Assembly: GCA_002421475.1 (NCBI GenBank)
Contig: DIJW01000042.1
Location: forward strand, 1,161 to 8,817
Source: Thiomicrospira sp. UBA5634
GTDB lineage: Bacteria; Pseudomonadota; Gammaproteobacteria; Thiomicrospirales; Thiomicrospiraceae
Reading direction: 5' to 3'
Length of the DNA: 7,657 bases
Part shown: positions 1-6,889 of the stretch, one piece after another
How positions within the stretch are numbered: the stretch's first letter is position 1
How the letters are laid out: the number at the start of each line of letters is the position of its first letter
Program-made: the position numbers and the translations under genes
Notes under the pieces: model-generated
What the model was told of the DNA's origin: nothing
Database searches by the model: none
The model's input: only the letters and a program-made list of their open reading frames with translations

Positions 1-767
1 AAGCCGTAGCTTATGCGATGCAAAGTTTTACCGATCCGCGTTTTGAAATGGTTCACAGTAGTTTTGCCGATTTATTGAATATCTGTGAGCAGCGTGGTTT
101 GGTTGGAAAAATAGATGGAATCTTGTTGGATTTAGGTGTGTCATCACCACAGTTGGATGAAGCTGAGCGTGGATTTAGTTTTATGCGCGAAGGGCCGTTA
201 GATATGCGAATGAATCCGCTGCAAGGGCAAAGCGCAAAAGAATGGTTAAAAGAGGTGGATGAAAGCACGCTTGCATCAGTATTACGTAATTACGGTGAAG
301 AGCGTTTTGCTTACAAGATAGCACGTGCAGTAAGTCATGATGCAAGACAGGGCTTAATTAATACAACGCGTGATTTAGCTGAGTTGATTGCACGAGTGGC
401 GCCAAGCAAAGAGCGCCATAAACATCCGGCAACACGTAGTTTTCAAGCGATTCGTATTCACATTAATCACGAATTGGATGTGTTAAAAACAGTATTAGAA
501 GCGGCGTTACAAGTGTTGGCGCCGCAGGGTCGGTTGAGTGTGATTAGTTTCCATTCGCTTGAAGATCGGATTGTGAAGCACTTTATGCGTGATCAATCGA
601 AAGTGAAAGATTTATTTCCGGGGTTGCCTATATTGGTGGCGGGTTCGGTACCGATGTTGAAAGTGGTGGGTAAAGCATGCTTTCCAACGGATGAAGAATG
701 TGCACTCAACCCACGTTCACGTAGTGCGGTTTTACGGGTTGCTGAGCGATTATCGCCAGTGGGTTGA
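1..767 (+). CDS. rsmH: 16S rRNA m4C1402 methyltransferase RsmH (MraW), 5' end missing
   Basis: RsmH uses S-adenosylmethionine to methylate N4 of C1402 in the decoding centre of 16S rRNA; it acts in the cytoplasm on the small subunit. The frame is open from the first full codon at base 3 (A-V-A-Y-A before the first Met at 18), so that Met is internal and about 60 N-terminal residues, including the glycine-rich SAM motif, lie outside the window. Visible family blocks are GKIDGILLDLGVSSPQLD, ERGFSFM.EGPLDMRM, HPATR.FQAIRI, GRLSVISFHSLEDRIVK and the C-terminal NPRSRSAVLRVAER. About 254 residues are present, against 313 in E. coli from memory. The gene ends in TGA at 765-767. It is normally the second dcw gene, after mraZ and directly before ftsL; here ftsZ follows instead. 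Identity is very secure from motif order; the true start is unseen. Confidence 0.97.
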   Translation, partial: AVAYAMQSFTDPRFEMVHSSFADLLNICEQRGLVGKIDGILLDLGVSSPQLDEAERGFSFMREGPLDMRMNPLQGQSAKEWLKEVDESTLASVLRNYGEERFAYKIARAVSHDARQGLINTTRDLAELIARVAPSKERHKHPATRSFQAIRIHINHELDVLKTVLEAALQVLAPQGRLSVISFHSLEDRIVKHFMRDQSKVKDLFPGLPILVAGSVPMLKVVGKACFPTDEECALNPRSRSAVLRVAERLSPVG

Positions 768-803
768 TTTGTTGGGTTTTAAAATAATATTTGTCTGCTG
801 ACT

Positions 804-810
804 AGAGGAA
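804..810 (+). promoter_or_regulatory. Shine-Dalgarno site of ftsZ in the 51-base rsmH-ftsZ gap
   Basis: AGAGGAA lies eight bases before the ATG at 819 and is among the best ribosome binding sites in the window. It fixes the ftsZ start at 819 rather than the in-frame ATG three codons later (828). An in-frame TAA at 780-782 excludes a longer protein. The rest of the gap (768-803) is AT-rich, with no convincing promoter or terminator. Confidence 0.75.
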
Positions 811-818
811 TTGTTGCC

Positions 819-2009
819 ATGAGTACCATGAAATTTGATCTTAAAGAAGCAAAGGTGGTTCGCCAACCTGGAATGCCTGTGATCAAGGTAATCGGATTAG
901 GCGGAGGAGGCGGTAACGCTGTTGACTTTATGGTGCGTTCAAAAGTGGAAGGCGTAGATTTCATTTGCGCTAACACAGATGCGCAAGCCTTAGCAAACTC
1001 AAGTGTGCCGGTACGAATTCAGATTGGTTCAAACGGTTTAGGCGCAGGTGCAAATCCAGAGCGCGGACGCCAAGCGGCAGAAGAAGACATTGACGCGCTT
1101 AAAGAGCATTTACGTGATGCGGACATGGTGTTTATCACGGCCGGAATGGGCGGGGGCACCGGCACTGGCGCTGCGCCAGTTGTGGCGAAGATTGCACGTG
1201 AAATGGGGATTTTGACGGTTGGTGTTGTGAGTAAACCTTTTGGTTTCGAACGCCGTACGCCGGCAGCTGAAGCCGGTATTGAAGAGTTGGCGAAACATGT
1301 TGACTCATTAATTACCGTGCCGAATGATAAGTTGCTGAAGGTCTTGGGTAAGGATTTCGTTTTAGCCAAAGCGTTTGATCACGCGAATGAAGTATTGCAC
1401 GGCGCGGTGCAGGGTATTTCTGAACTAGTGACACGTCCTGGTTTGATTAACGTTGACTTTGAAGACTTGCGCACTGTTATGACTGAACGTGGTTTGGCGA
1501 TGATGGGTGTGGGGTATGCAACCGGTGATGATCGCGCTCGTAAAGCGGCGGAAAAGGCGATTGCCAATCCATTGTTGGAAGACGTAGCGGTTTCTGGTGC
1601 GCGCGGTATTTTAGTTAACATTACCGGCGGTTTGGATTTAAGTCTTGGTGAGTTTTACGAAGTTGGTGAAGTCATTGATCAGGTTGCGGATAAAGATGCG
1701 ATAGTGATTGTCGGTACCTCGGTTGATGAAAACATGAAAGATGAAATTCGTGTTACTGTCGTGGCAACCGGATTAACCAACGTCAGCAATAAAAAACCGG
1801 AGATGGTTAAACCAAACCTACAAGCTGTTCAAGCGCGTGCTGATGCAGAACGTGATGTACAAGAAGAAGTCGAAAAACCGGCAGCCATGAAGCCTCAGGA
1901 ATCTGAAGTTGTACGTCCTAAAATGGCGGTAAATGCCGGGATTCAACCCATGGGTTCCAATAGTCATTATTTGGATATTCCAGCGTTCTTGCGTCGTCAG
2001 GCTGACTAG
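819..2009 (+). CDS. ftsZ: cell division GTPase FtsZ, complete, in an unusual position between rsmH and ftsL
   Basis: FtsZ is the tubulin-like GTPase that polymerises into the Z-ring at mid-cell and recruits the division machinery. The 396-residue protein has the usual parts: the N-terminal glycine-rich GTP-binding loop ([12 protein letters not shown], 24-35), NTDAQAL (52-58), the tubulin signature GGGTGTG (111-117), PNDKLL (168-173), and the T7 catalytic loop [11 protein letters not shown] with N211, D213 and D216. The core ends near VVATGL (314-319). A charged linker of about 60 residues, rich in K, E, Q and V, leads to the conserved tail [13 protein letters not shown] (384-396) that binds FtsA and ZipA-type anchors. 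All catalytic elements are present, so an active polymerising FtsZ is likely. Odd points are its place directly after rsmH, and a loop after FE144 that reads RRTPAAEAG, two residues shorter than the usual FEG.KR...AE.G; Lys184 also replaces the common Asp before AF. It may be the only ftsZ, moved, or a paralog. Confidence 0.97.
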   Translation: MSTMKFDLKEAKVVRQPGMPVIKVIGLGGGGGNAVDFMVRSKVEGVDFICANTDAQALANSSVPVRIQIGSNGLGAGANPERGRQAAEEDIDALKEHLRDADMVFITAGMGGGTGTGAAPVVAKIAREMGILTVGVVSKPFGFERRTPAAEAGIEELAKHVDSLITVPNDKLLKVLGKDFVLAKAFDHANEVLHGAVQGISELVTRPGLINVDFEDLRTVMTERGLAMMGVGYATGDDRARKAAEKAIANPLLEDVAVSGARGILVNITGGLDLSLGEFYEVGEVIDQVADKDAIVIVGTSVDENMKDEIRVTVVATGLTNVSNKKPEMVKPNLQAVQARADAERDVQEEVEKPAAMKPQESEVVRPKMAVNAGIQPMGSNSHYLDIPAFLRRQAD

Positions 2010-2026
2010 CCTTACGGATAGCATTA

Positions 2027-2344
2027 ATGACCTCTCGATTCTTCAAGCCCATCCAGCTTATGAAAATAAACTGGGCTGGGCTTTTTGCATTTCTATTGCT
2101 CAGTTTGCTGGCGATTATTCTAGTGTTGATTGTGTTGGTTCAGCATAAGGTAAGGCATCTAGAAACCAGCTATTATCAAGGGCTTCAAGAACAAGCAAAG
2201 TTGGATGAAGAGTGGGGCCGTTTAATGCTGGAGAAAAGCCACTTGAGTTCACCCGGGCGCGTTGAACGTGTTGCTCGAGACACATTACAAATGACTGTGC
2301 CTCAAACTCAGCAAATTATCATTTTGCAGTCAAGGGAACCATGA
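2027..2344 (+). CDS. ftsL: cell division protein FtsL
   Basis: FtsL is a small bitopic inner-membrane protein that forms the FtsQLB complex with FtsB and FtsQ and helps activate septal wall synthesis by FtsW and FtsI. The 105-residue product has a short basic cytoplasmic end (residues 1-14), one strongly hydrophobic segment at about 16-38, and a periplasmic part of about 65 residues that starts with a coiled-coil-like stretch and contains the family-like SSPGRVERVARDTLQM. Sequence conservation in this family is low, so the call rests on size, topology, that C-terminal block and the place directly before ftsI. The start at 2027 has a weak CGGAT eight bases upstream; Met12 (2060) is a possible alternative with no visible ribosome binding site. 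The gene follows ftsZ by 17 bases and its TGA overlaps the ftsI ATG in ATGA, suggesting translational coupling. Confidence 0.93.
   Translation: MTSRFFKPIQLMKINWAGLFAFLLLSLLAIILVLIVLVQHKVRHLETSYYQGLQEQAKLDEEWGRLMLEKSHLSSPGRVERVARDTLQMTVPQTQQIIILQSREP
2045..2086 (+). terminator. terminator- or attenuator-like hairpin inside the 5' end of ftsL
   Basis: AAGCCCA (2045-2051) can pair with TGGGCTT (2077-2083). Inside it, CCAG (2053-2056) can pair with CTGG (2071-2074), separated by a small internal loop. A 14-base apical loop (2057-2070) contains the ATG of FtsL Met12. The right arm ends in a run of five T (2082-2086). The repeated GGGCTGGGC also allows a second register, AGCCCA (2046-2051) with TGGGCT (2072-2077). 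A GC-rich stem followed by T looks like a weak intrinsic terminator, but the T run is short and the element lies in coding sequence. It may partly separate ftsZ from downstream genes or affect ftsL translation; this is inference. Confidence 0.35.
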
Positions 2345-4008
2345 ACAGCCTCAATTTAAACCTGCAGCGTGAGCGCATTATTCTTGGCTTGTTATTGTTC
2401 GGTTTTATACTGATTGCTGCGCGAGCATTTTATGTACAAGTCGTGATGGCCGATTTTTTGGCGACCGAAGGTAATAAACGTCAAGTCCGTAATTTAGAGC
2501 AAGCTGCACCGCGCGGACAGATCGTTGATCGAAATGGCGCTTTATTGGCGCTGAGTACACCGGTTGCCTCGGTTTGGGTCGATCCCAAAACGTTGAAAAA
2601 TTATCCTGAAGCAACACGTGTTTTAGCGCGTGAGCTGTCTTTGTCTGAAGTTACCTTGTCGCAACGTGTTAATGCCAATTCCGAACGACGGTTTTTATTT
2701 GTGCAGCGCGCGATTTTGCCTGATCTTGCCGCACGTATTGAACGTTTAGGATTGCCCGGGGTGTATATCAAAGAGGAATATAAACGTTATTACCCACATG
2801 GTGAAAGTGTGGCACATGTGGTCGGTTATACCGATGTTGATGATAAAGGGCAGGATGGGGTTGAGTATATTTATGACGGTTGGTTGTCGGGTAAGGACGG
2901 CCGTCGCCAAATCATTAAAGACCTTGAGGGTCGCGTGGTGCAATTTGTTAAAGATATTGAAATTGCGCAACCGGGTAAACAACTACAGTTAAGCATTGAT
3001 AAAGATATTCAATATTTTGCTCATCGCGCATTGAAAGAGGTTATGGTTAAACATCAGGCAAAGGCGGCAGGCCTGGTGGTGTTGGATGCTAAAACCGGCG
3101 AAATTCTAGCCTGGGTTAATCAGCCAGGGTTTAATCCAAACAATCGTGCGCAAATTCAAGGCGAAGGTATTCGTAACCGGGTGATTTCAAGTTTAATTGA
3201 ACCCGGTTCAACCATTAAGCCGTTTGTGGTGGCAAAAGCGTTGGATTTGGGTGTCACTAAAACCTCGGAAGTGATTAACACTTCACCGGGATATATGAAT
3301 GTGCAAGGTCACATGATTAGTGATGCGGTTAATTATGGTCGTTTAACTGTCGGTGAAATTATTCAAAAGTCGAGTAATGTCGGCATCGCCAATATTGCTC
3401 GACGTTTGAGTGCAGAGCAGCAATGGTCATTATTTAACTCATTAGGTTTTGCGCAAGATTTAGGGCTGTTTTTACCCGGCGAGGTCTCTGGACATTTACG
3501 TCACCATTCTGAGTGGATGCGAGTGGATCAAGTATCAAGCTCTTTTGGTTACGGCTTTAATATTAATTTGATGCAATTGGCACATGCTTATTTAGTGTTT
3601 GCTAATCAAGGCCAGTTGCCGCCGTTGTCGTTATTAAAAATTGAACAAGCACCCAAAATGAAACCGGTTATCAGCGCGCAATCAGCGCAACAAGTTTTGA
3701 CAATGATGGAAATGGTCACACAACGTGGTGGAACGGCTACAGAAGCCCGAATAGAGGGTTATCGTGTAGCCGGGAAAACCGGTACAGTGCATAAAGCCAA
3801 AGCGGGTACTTATCAGCAAAATGAGTATTTGGCGATGTTTGTCGGATTAGTACCGGCGTCTCGTCCTGAGTTGGTAATGGCCGTGTTAGTTGATCAACCC
3901 AGCCGCGGTTTATATGGCGGTGGCAATGTTGCTGCGCCGGTCTTTCAAGAGGTGATGCAACATGCGTTGCGGTTACGTAATATTGATCCGGATGGAGCAT
4001 TGAAATGA
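2341..4008 (+). CDS. ftsI: septal peptidoglycan DD-transpeptidase FtsI (PBP3)
   Basis: FtsI is the class B penicillin-binding protein that crosslinks peptide stems of new peptidoglycan at the division septum, working with the glycosyltransferase FtsW and activated by FtsQLB and FtsN. The 555-residue protein has a single N-terminal membrane anchor (about 13-35), the pedestal motif RGQIVDRNG (58-66), and the three penicillin-binding motifs in order: STIK with nucleophile Ser290, SSN at 344-346, and KTGT at 479-482. The stretch YPHGE..AHVVGYTDVDD.G and the FGYGFN...QLA block are typical of FtsI. The length is a little below the E. coli protein (588), mainly because the C-terminal tail is shorter. 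AAGGGA lies just before the ATG, at slightly short spacing. The start overlaps the ftsL stop and the stop overlaps the murE start, both as ATGA. FtsI is preferred over PBP2 (MrdA) from context and motif spacing. Confidence 0.97.
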   Translation: MNSLNLNLQRERIILGLLLFGFILIAARAFYVQVVMADFLATEGNKRQVRNLEQAAPRGQIVDRNGALLALSTPVASVWVDPKTLKNYPEATRVLARELSLSEVTLSQRVNANSERRFLFVQRAILPDLAARIERLGLPGVYIKEEYKRYYPHGESVAHVVGYTDVDDKGQDGVEYIYDGWLSGKDGRRQIIKDLEGRVVQFVKDIEIAQPGKQLQLSIDKDIQYFAHRALKEVMVKHQAKAAGLVVLDAKTGEILAWVNQPGFNPNNRAQIQGEGIRNRVISSLIEPGSTIKPFVVAKALDLGVTKTSEVINTSPGYMNVQGHMISDAVNYGRLTVGEIIQKSSNVGIANIARRLSAEQQWSLFNSLGFAQDLGLFLPGEVSGHLRHHSEWMRVDQVSSSFGYGFNINLMQLAHAYLVFANQGQLPPLSLLKIEQAPKMKPVISAQSAQQVLTMMEMVTQRGGTATEARIEGYRVAGKTGTVHKAKAGTYQQNEYLAMFVGLVPASRPELVMAVLVDQPSRGLYGGGNVAAPVFQEVMQHALRLRNIDPDGALK

Positions 4009-5462
4009 AAACCTTGGCGCAGTTACAACAATGGACTGAAGGTGTTTGGCAAAGCCCGCAACCAGGCCTGCAAATTAATGAGCATTTGCAAGTTAAGCAA
4101 CTTACGCATCAAACACAGTTTATTGAATCAGGTTGGGTTTTTGTGGCCTTGCCGGGACAGCGTCACGGCCGCGATTATTGGCAAACTGCGGCACAGCGCG
4201 GCGCGGTTTGCATTATCAGTGATCAGCCGATTGAGAATTGCCATTTACCGGTATTAATGGTGGCGGATTTGCCGCAACGTGTTGCCCTGCTGGCGGATTG
4301 GTTTTACGATCAACCAAGCCAAAAAATAGGCGTGATTGGTGTGACTGGCACTAATGGCAAAACTTCAACCACGCATTATATTGCGCAATTATTGGTGAGT
4401 CAGGGTGTTCGCGTCGGCATGATAGGCACTCTGGGTAATGGTGAATACGGTCATTTAGAGGATAGCCCGAATACTACACCGGAGGCTTTAACCCTTCAGC
4501 GTTGGTTGGCGCATTTTGTTGAGATGGGACTCGATTGGGTGGTGATGGAAGTTTCTTCACACGGTCTGGCGCTGGGACGAATTAGCGGTATCGAATTTGC
4601 CTGTGTGGCGTTAACCCAAGTTACGCGTGACCACTTAGATTTTCATTTAGACGTGGCGGATTATCAACGCGCTAAATGCCGTCTGTTTGAGGATTACGTC
4701 ACGCGTCATCGCGTGATAAATGCCGACGATGTGGTGGGTAAAAAATTATTGGGATTGGCGGATGTTTTCAGTTATAGTTTGCACGCAAATAATTCGAATT
4801 TAAAAGCTACAAACTTAACTTTATCAGCGCACGGTATGCAACTTGAGTTGTGTTATGCCGACCAACAAAAGCAAGTTAGTCTGCCTTTGATGGGGCGTTT
4901 TAATGCCGAAAACGTCATGTGTGCATTAAGTTGTGTGCTGGCGCTAGGTTATGCGTTTAATGCGGTTTTACCTGCGTTAGCCGAGTTACAAGCAGTTTGC
5001 GGGCGTATGCAGCCGGTGGCAAATCAGGCTAATCAAGTGACGGCAATTGTGGATTATGCACATACACCGGATGCGCTAGAACAAGTTTTATTGGCTTTAA
5101 GAGCGCATATTCCAAACAGTCAGTTATGGGTGGTTTTTGGCTGCGGCGGTGATCGTGACCGAGGTAAACGTCCCTTAATGGGTGCGGTGGCTGAGCGTTT
5201 GGCGGATAGGGTGGTATTAACCAGTGATAATCCGCGCACAGAAGAACCGCAACATATTTTGGCTGAAATTGCTGCTGGTATGCAGGTCATCACACACCAA
5301 GAAATATCGCGCCAAGTGGCAATAGAATGGGCTTTATCACAAGCACAACCCGGTGATGTCGTACTGGTCGCGGGTAAGGGTCATGAGCAATATCAAGAAA
5401 TTAACGGTGTAAAAACACCGTTTAGCGATCAACAGGTGATTCAAAAATGGCGCAAAACTTAA
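4005..5462 (+). CDS. murE: UDP-MurNAc-tripeptide synthetase MurE (meso-DAP adding)
   Basis: MurE is the cytoplasmic ligase that uses ATP to add the third peptide residue, here expected to be meso-diaminopimelate, to UDP-MurNAc-L-Ala-D-Glu. The 485-residue protein shows the Mur ligase domains in order: the ATP loop GVTGTNGKTST (112-122), substrate motif NTTP (156-159), MEVSSHG (181-187), TRDHLDFH (207-214), the lysine expected to be carbamylated (K224 in RAKCRLF), CGRMQPV (332-338), VDYAHTPDAL (349-358), FGCGGDRDRGKRP (378-390) and GKGHEQY (457-463). DNPR (408-411) is the motif that selects meso-DAP over lysine. The N-terminal domain is unusual: the DSR motif expected before G.LFVAL is replaced by QTQ (36-38). 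GGAG seven bases before the ATG is the ribosome binding site. The gene overlaps ftsI by 4 bases and murF by 16. Confidence 0.97.
   Translation: MKTLAQLQQWTEGVWQSPQPGLQINEHLQVKQLTHQTQFIESGWVFVALPGQRHGRDYWQTAAQRGAVCIISDQPIENCHLPVLMVADLPQRVALLADWFYDQPSQKIGVIGVTGTNGKTSTTHYIAQLLVSQGVRVGMIGTLGNGEYGHLEDSPNTTPEALTLQRWLAHFVEMGLDWVVMEVSSHGLALGRISGIEFACVALTQVTRDHLDFHLDVADYQRAKCRLFEDYVTRHRVINADDVVGKKLLGLADVFSYSLHANNSNLKATNLTLSAHGMQLELCYADQQKQVSLPLMGRFNAENVMCALSCVLALGYAFNAVLPALAELQAVCGRMQPVANQANQVTAIVDYAHTPDALEQVLLALRAHIPNSQLWVVFGCGGDRDRGKRPLMGAVAERLADRVVLTSDNPRTEEPQHILAEIAAGMQVITHQEISRQVAIEWALSQAQPGDVVLVAGKGHEQYQEINGVKTPFSDQQVIQKWRKT
4061..4074 (+). repeat. 14-base direct repeat, copy 1, containing the palindrome CAGGCCTG
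   Basis: ACCAGGCCTGCAAA occurs here in murE and again at 6409-6422 in murF. In both places it encodes P-G-L-Q, so shared codons can explain the length of the match. The core palindrome CAGGCCTG also occurs at 3068-3075 and 5599-5606. Confidence 0.5.
5403..5422 (+). other. perfect 8-bp hairpin near the end of murE, upstream of the murF ribosome binding site
   Basis: AACGGTGT (5403-5410) and ACACCGTT (5415-5422) are exact inverted repeats around an AAAA loop. The hairpin sits 11 bases before the murF Shine-Dalgarno AGGTG (5434-5438). No T run follows, so it is not a terminator. It codes for N-G-V-K-T-P-F at the MurE C-terminus. A role in mRNA stability or in murF translation is possible, but a stem of this size could occur by chance in 7.6 kb. 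Confidence 0.4.
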
Positions 5463-6889
5463 CAACGCAATCGCAAACATCCGTTGATTCCAGTCAGGTG
5501 GTTTGGCCTGTTTCGGCGTTGGCAGATTGGGCTCAAGGGCAATTAATCGGTTGTCCAACAGTTGTTTGTCATGGAATCAGTACCGATTCTCGCAGCACCA
5601 GGCCTGGTGATTTGTATATTGCGTTGGTGGGTGAGCATTTTGACGGGCATGACTTTATTCAACAAGCACTCGAAAAAGGCGCCACGGCGGTGATGGTTTG
5701 TCGTCAATCAGCAGTTAATTGTCCGCTGATTGTTGTGGCCGATACGCGGATTGGATTGGGGTTGTTGGCTCGCAATTATCGTTTGAGTTTAGGTTTAAAA
5801 GCCCTCGTGGCAGTGACCGGCATGAACGGTAAAACCACGGTTAAAACGTTGCTGGCGCATACTTTGCAAACGGTTGCACCGACTTGGGCAACTCAGGGTA
5901 ATTTAAATAATGATTTTGGCGTGCCGCGTACCTTGTTACAACTGCGCGCAGAACATCAATACGCGGTGATCGAAATGGGCGCCAATCACCGTAATGAGAT
6001 TGATTATCTGACGCGATTGGCGTGTCCTGATGTGGCGTTGATTACGCTGGCAGCGGGGGCGCATTTAGAAGGTTTTGGCAGCTTGCAGGGCGTCATTGAT
6101 ACCAAGGGTGAAATTTTTAACGGTTTGGCTGACGATGGTATAGGTATTATCAATACCGATTCAGCGGGATTTAATCAATGGTTGGCACAGTTAGCGGATA
6201 AGCGTTGTTTAACTTTTGGGCGAGCGCCAAATGCTGATGTGCGTTTGTTGGATGTTGAGCAAACGGCAAACGGGATTGAATTTAGTTTAAGTTTTAACGG
6301 CGAAACGCACGCCGTGTCTATGCCGATTTTAGGTGCGCATAATGCGATGAACGCCGCCGCCGCCGTGGCGGTATGTCTGGCAGTGGGTTTGAATTGGGCG
6401 CAAATAGTACCAGGCCTGCAAACGTTTACGGGTGTCGCCGGACGTTTGCAAACCTATCGGTTGGCGCAGGGCGGATTGCTGATTGATGACAGTTACAATG
6501 CCAACCCAAGTTCGGTTAAAGCGGCGATAGATACACTTGTGGCGATTCCGGGGCGTTCATTACTGTGTTTGGGCGCGTTGGCCGAGCTGGGTGCAGATTC
6601 GTTAAAGTTACATCAAGAGCTGGGTGAGTATGCGCGTCAACATGGTGTTGAAATGTTATTTACCTTTGGTGAAGCCACAAAGGCCACTCAGGCAGGTTTT
6701 GCGCTAAATCGACCACCGGATACACCGTTTACTGATCAACTTGCGCTTGCACTGCAGGTGCAACAGGTTTTGCAAACAGCTCAGTCGGCTCATCCACTGA
6801 ATATTTTAGTTAAAGGCTCGCGCAGCGCCCAGATGGATCGTGTAGTGGCCGCCATTTTAGAAAGGAACGATCATGCTCGTTTATCTTAG
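5447..6889 (+). CDS. murF: UDP-MurNAc-tripeptide:D-Ala-D-Ala ligase MurF
   Basis: MurF is the cytoplasmic ATP-dependent ligase that adds D-Ala-D-Ala to the UDP-MurNAc tripeptide, completing the soluble pentapeptide precursor. The 480-residue protein shows [16 protein letters not shown] in the N-terminal domain (DSR at 47-49), the ATP loop [11 protein letters not shown] (123-133), [12 protein letters not shown] (149-160), IEMGANH (175-181), AHLEGFGS (205-212), KGEIF (220-224), AGRLQ (331-335), [10 protein letters not shown] (347-356) and the C-terminal VKGSRSAQM (455-463). It is longer than the 452-residue E. coli protein, mostly from an N-terminal extension of about 18 residues rich in Q, S and T. 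AGGTG (5434-5438) eight bases before the ATG supports the start at 5447; a GTG at 5498 is an alternative without a clear ribosome binding site. Two normally conserved positions differ: TN before the AHLE motif reads TL (200-201), and GDM.ELG reads GALAELG (376-382). It overlaps murE by 16 bases and mraY by 17. Confidence 0.96.
   Translation: MAQNLTTQSQTSVDSSQVVWPVSALADWAQGQLIGCPTVVCHGISTDSRSTRPGDLYIALVGEHFDGHDFIQQALEKGATAVMVCRQSAVNCPLIVVADTRIGLGLLARNYRLSLGLKALVAVTGMNGKTTVKTLLAHTLQTVAPTWATQGNLNNDFGVPRTLLQLRAEHQYAVIEMGANHRNEIDYLTRLACPDVALITLAAGAHLEGFGSLQGVIDTKGEIFNGLADDGIGIINTDSAGFNQWLAQLADKRCLTFGRAPNADVRLLDVEQTANGIEFSLSFNGETHAVSMPILGAHNAMNAAAAVAVCLAVGLNWAQIVPGLQTFTGVAGRLQTYRLAQGGLLIDDSYNANPSSVKAAIDTLVAIPGRSLLCLGALAELGADSLKLHQELGEYARQHGVEMLFTFGEATKATQAGFALNRPPDTPFTDQLALALQVQQVLQTAQSAHPLNILVKGSRSAQMDRVVAAILERNDHARLS
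6409..6422 (+). repeat. 14-base direct repeat, copy 2, containing the palindrome CAGGCCTG
   Basis: Exact copy of the sequence at 4061-4074, here within murF and again encoding P-G-L-Q. The two copies are about 2.3 kb apart, and there is no sign of duplicated flanking sequence. Confidence 0.5.

Noticed and set aside
18..767. Start of rsmH at the ATG at 18
   Set aside because: The frame is open to the window edge, and the residues before this Met match the family just upstream of DPRF, so the gene begins outside the window.
764..790. Possible promoter before ftsZ (TTGATT at 764-769, TAATAT at 785-790)
   Set aside because: The spacer is only 15 bases and the -10 match is four of six; AT-rich gaps give such matches by chance.
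1164..1180. Perfect 7-bp inverted repeat with a 3-base loop in ftsZ
   Set aside because: It lies over the conserved TGAAPV coding block, has no T run, and several such stems are expected by chance.
1019..1369. Minus-strand open frame of 116 codons inside ftsZ
   Set aside because: It is antisense to strongly conserved FtsZ coding sequence, has no recognisable motifs, and its composition mirrors the sense codons.
819..2009. A plasmid- or phage-type tubulin (TubZ-like) instead of FtsZ
   Set aside because: The chromosomal FtsZ core, the T7 loop and the C-terminal [12 protein letters not shown] anchor peptide are all present.
1933..2148. Plus-strand open frame of 71 codons across the ftsZ-ftsL junction
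   Set aside because: It overlaps the end of ftsZ and the start of ftsL in another frame; both real proteins are well supported and this one has no family features.
6350..6372. GCC triplet run with a short GGCGG inverted match in murF
   Set aside because: It encodes an alanine-rich helix (NAAAAVAV) typical of MurF at this place and is explained by codon use.
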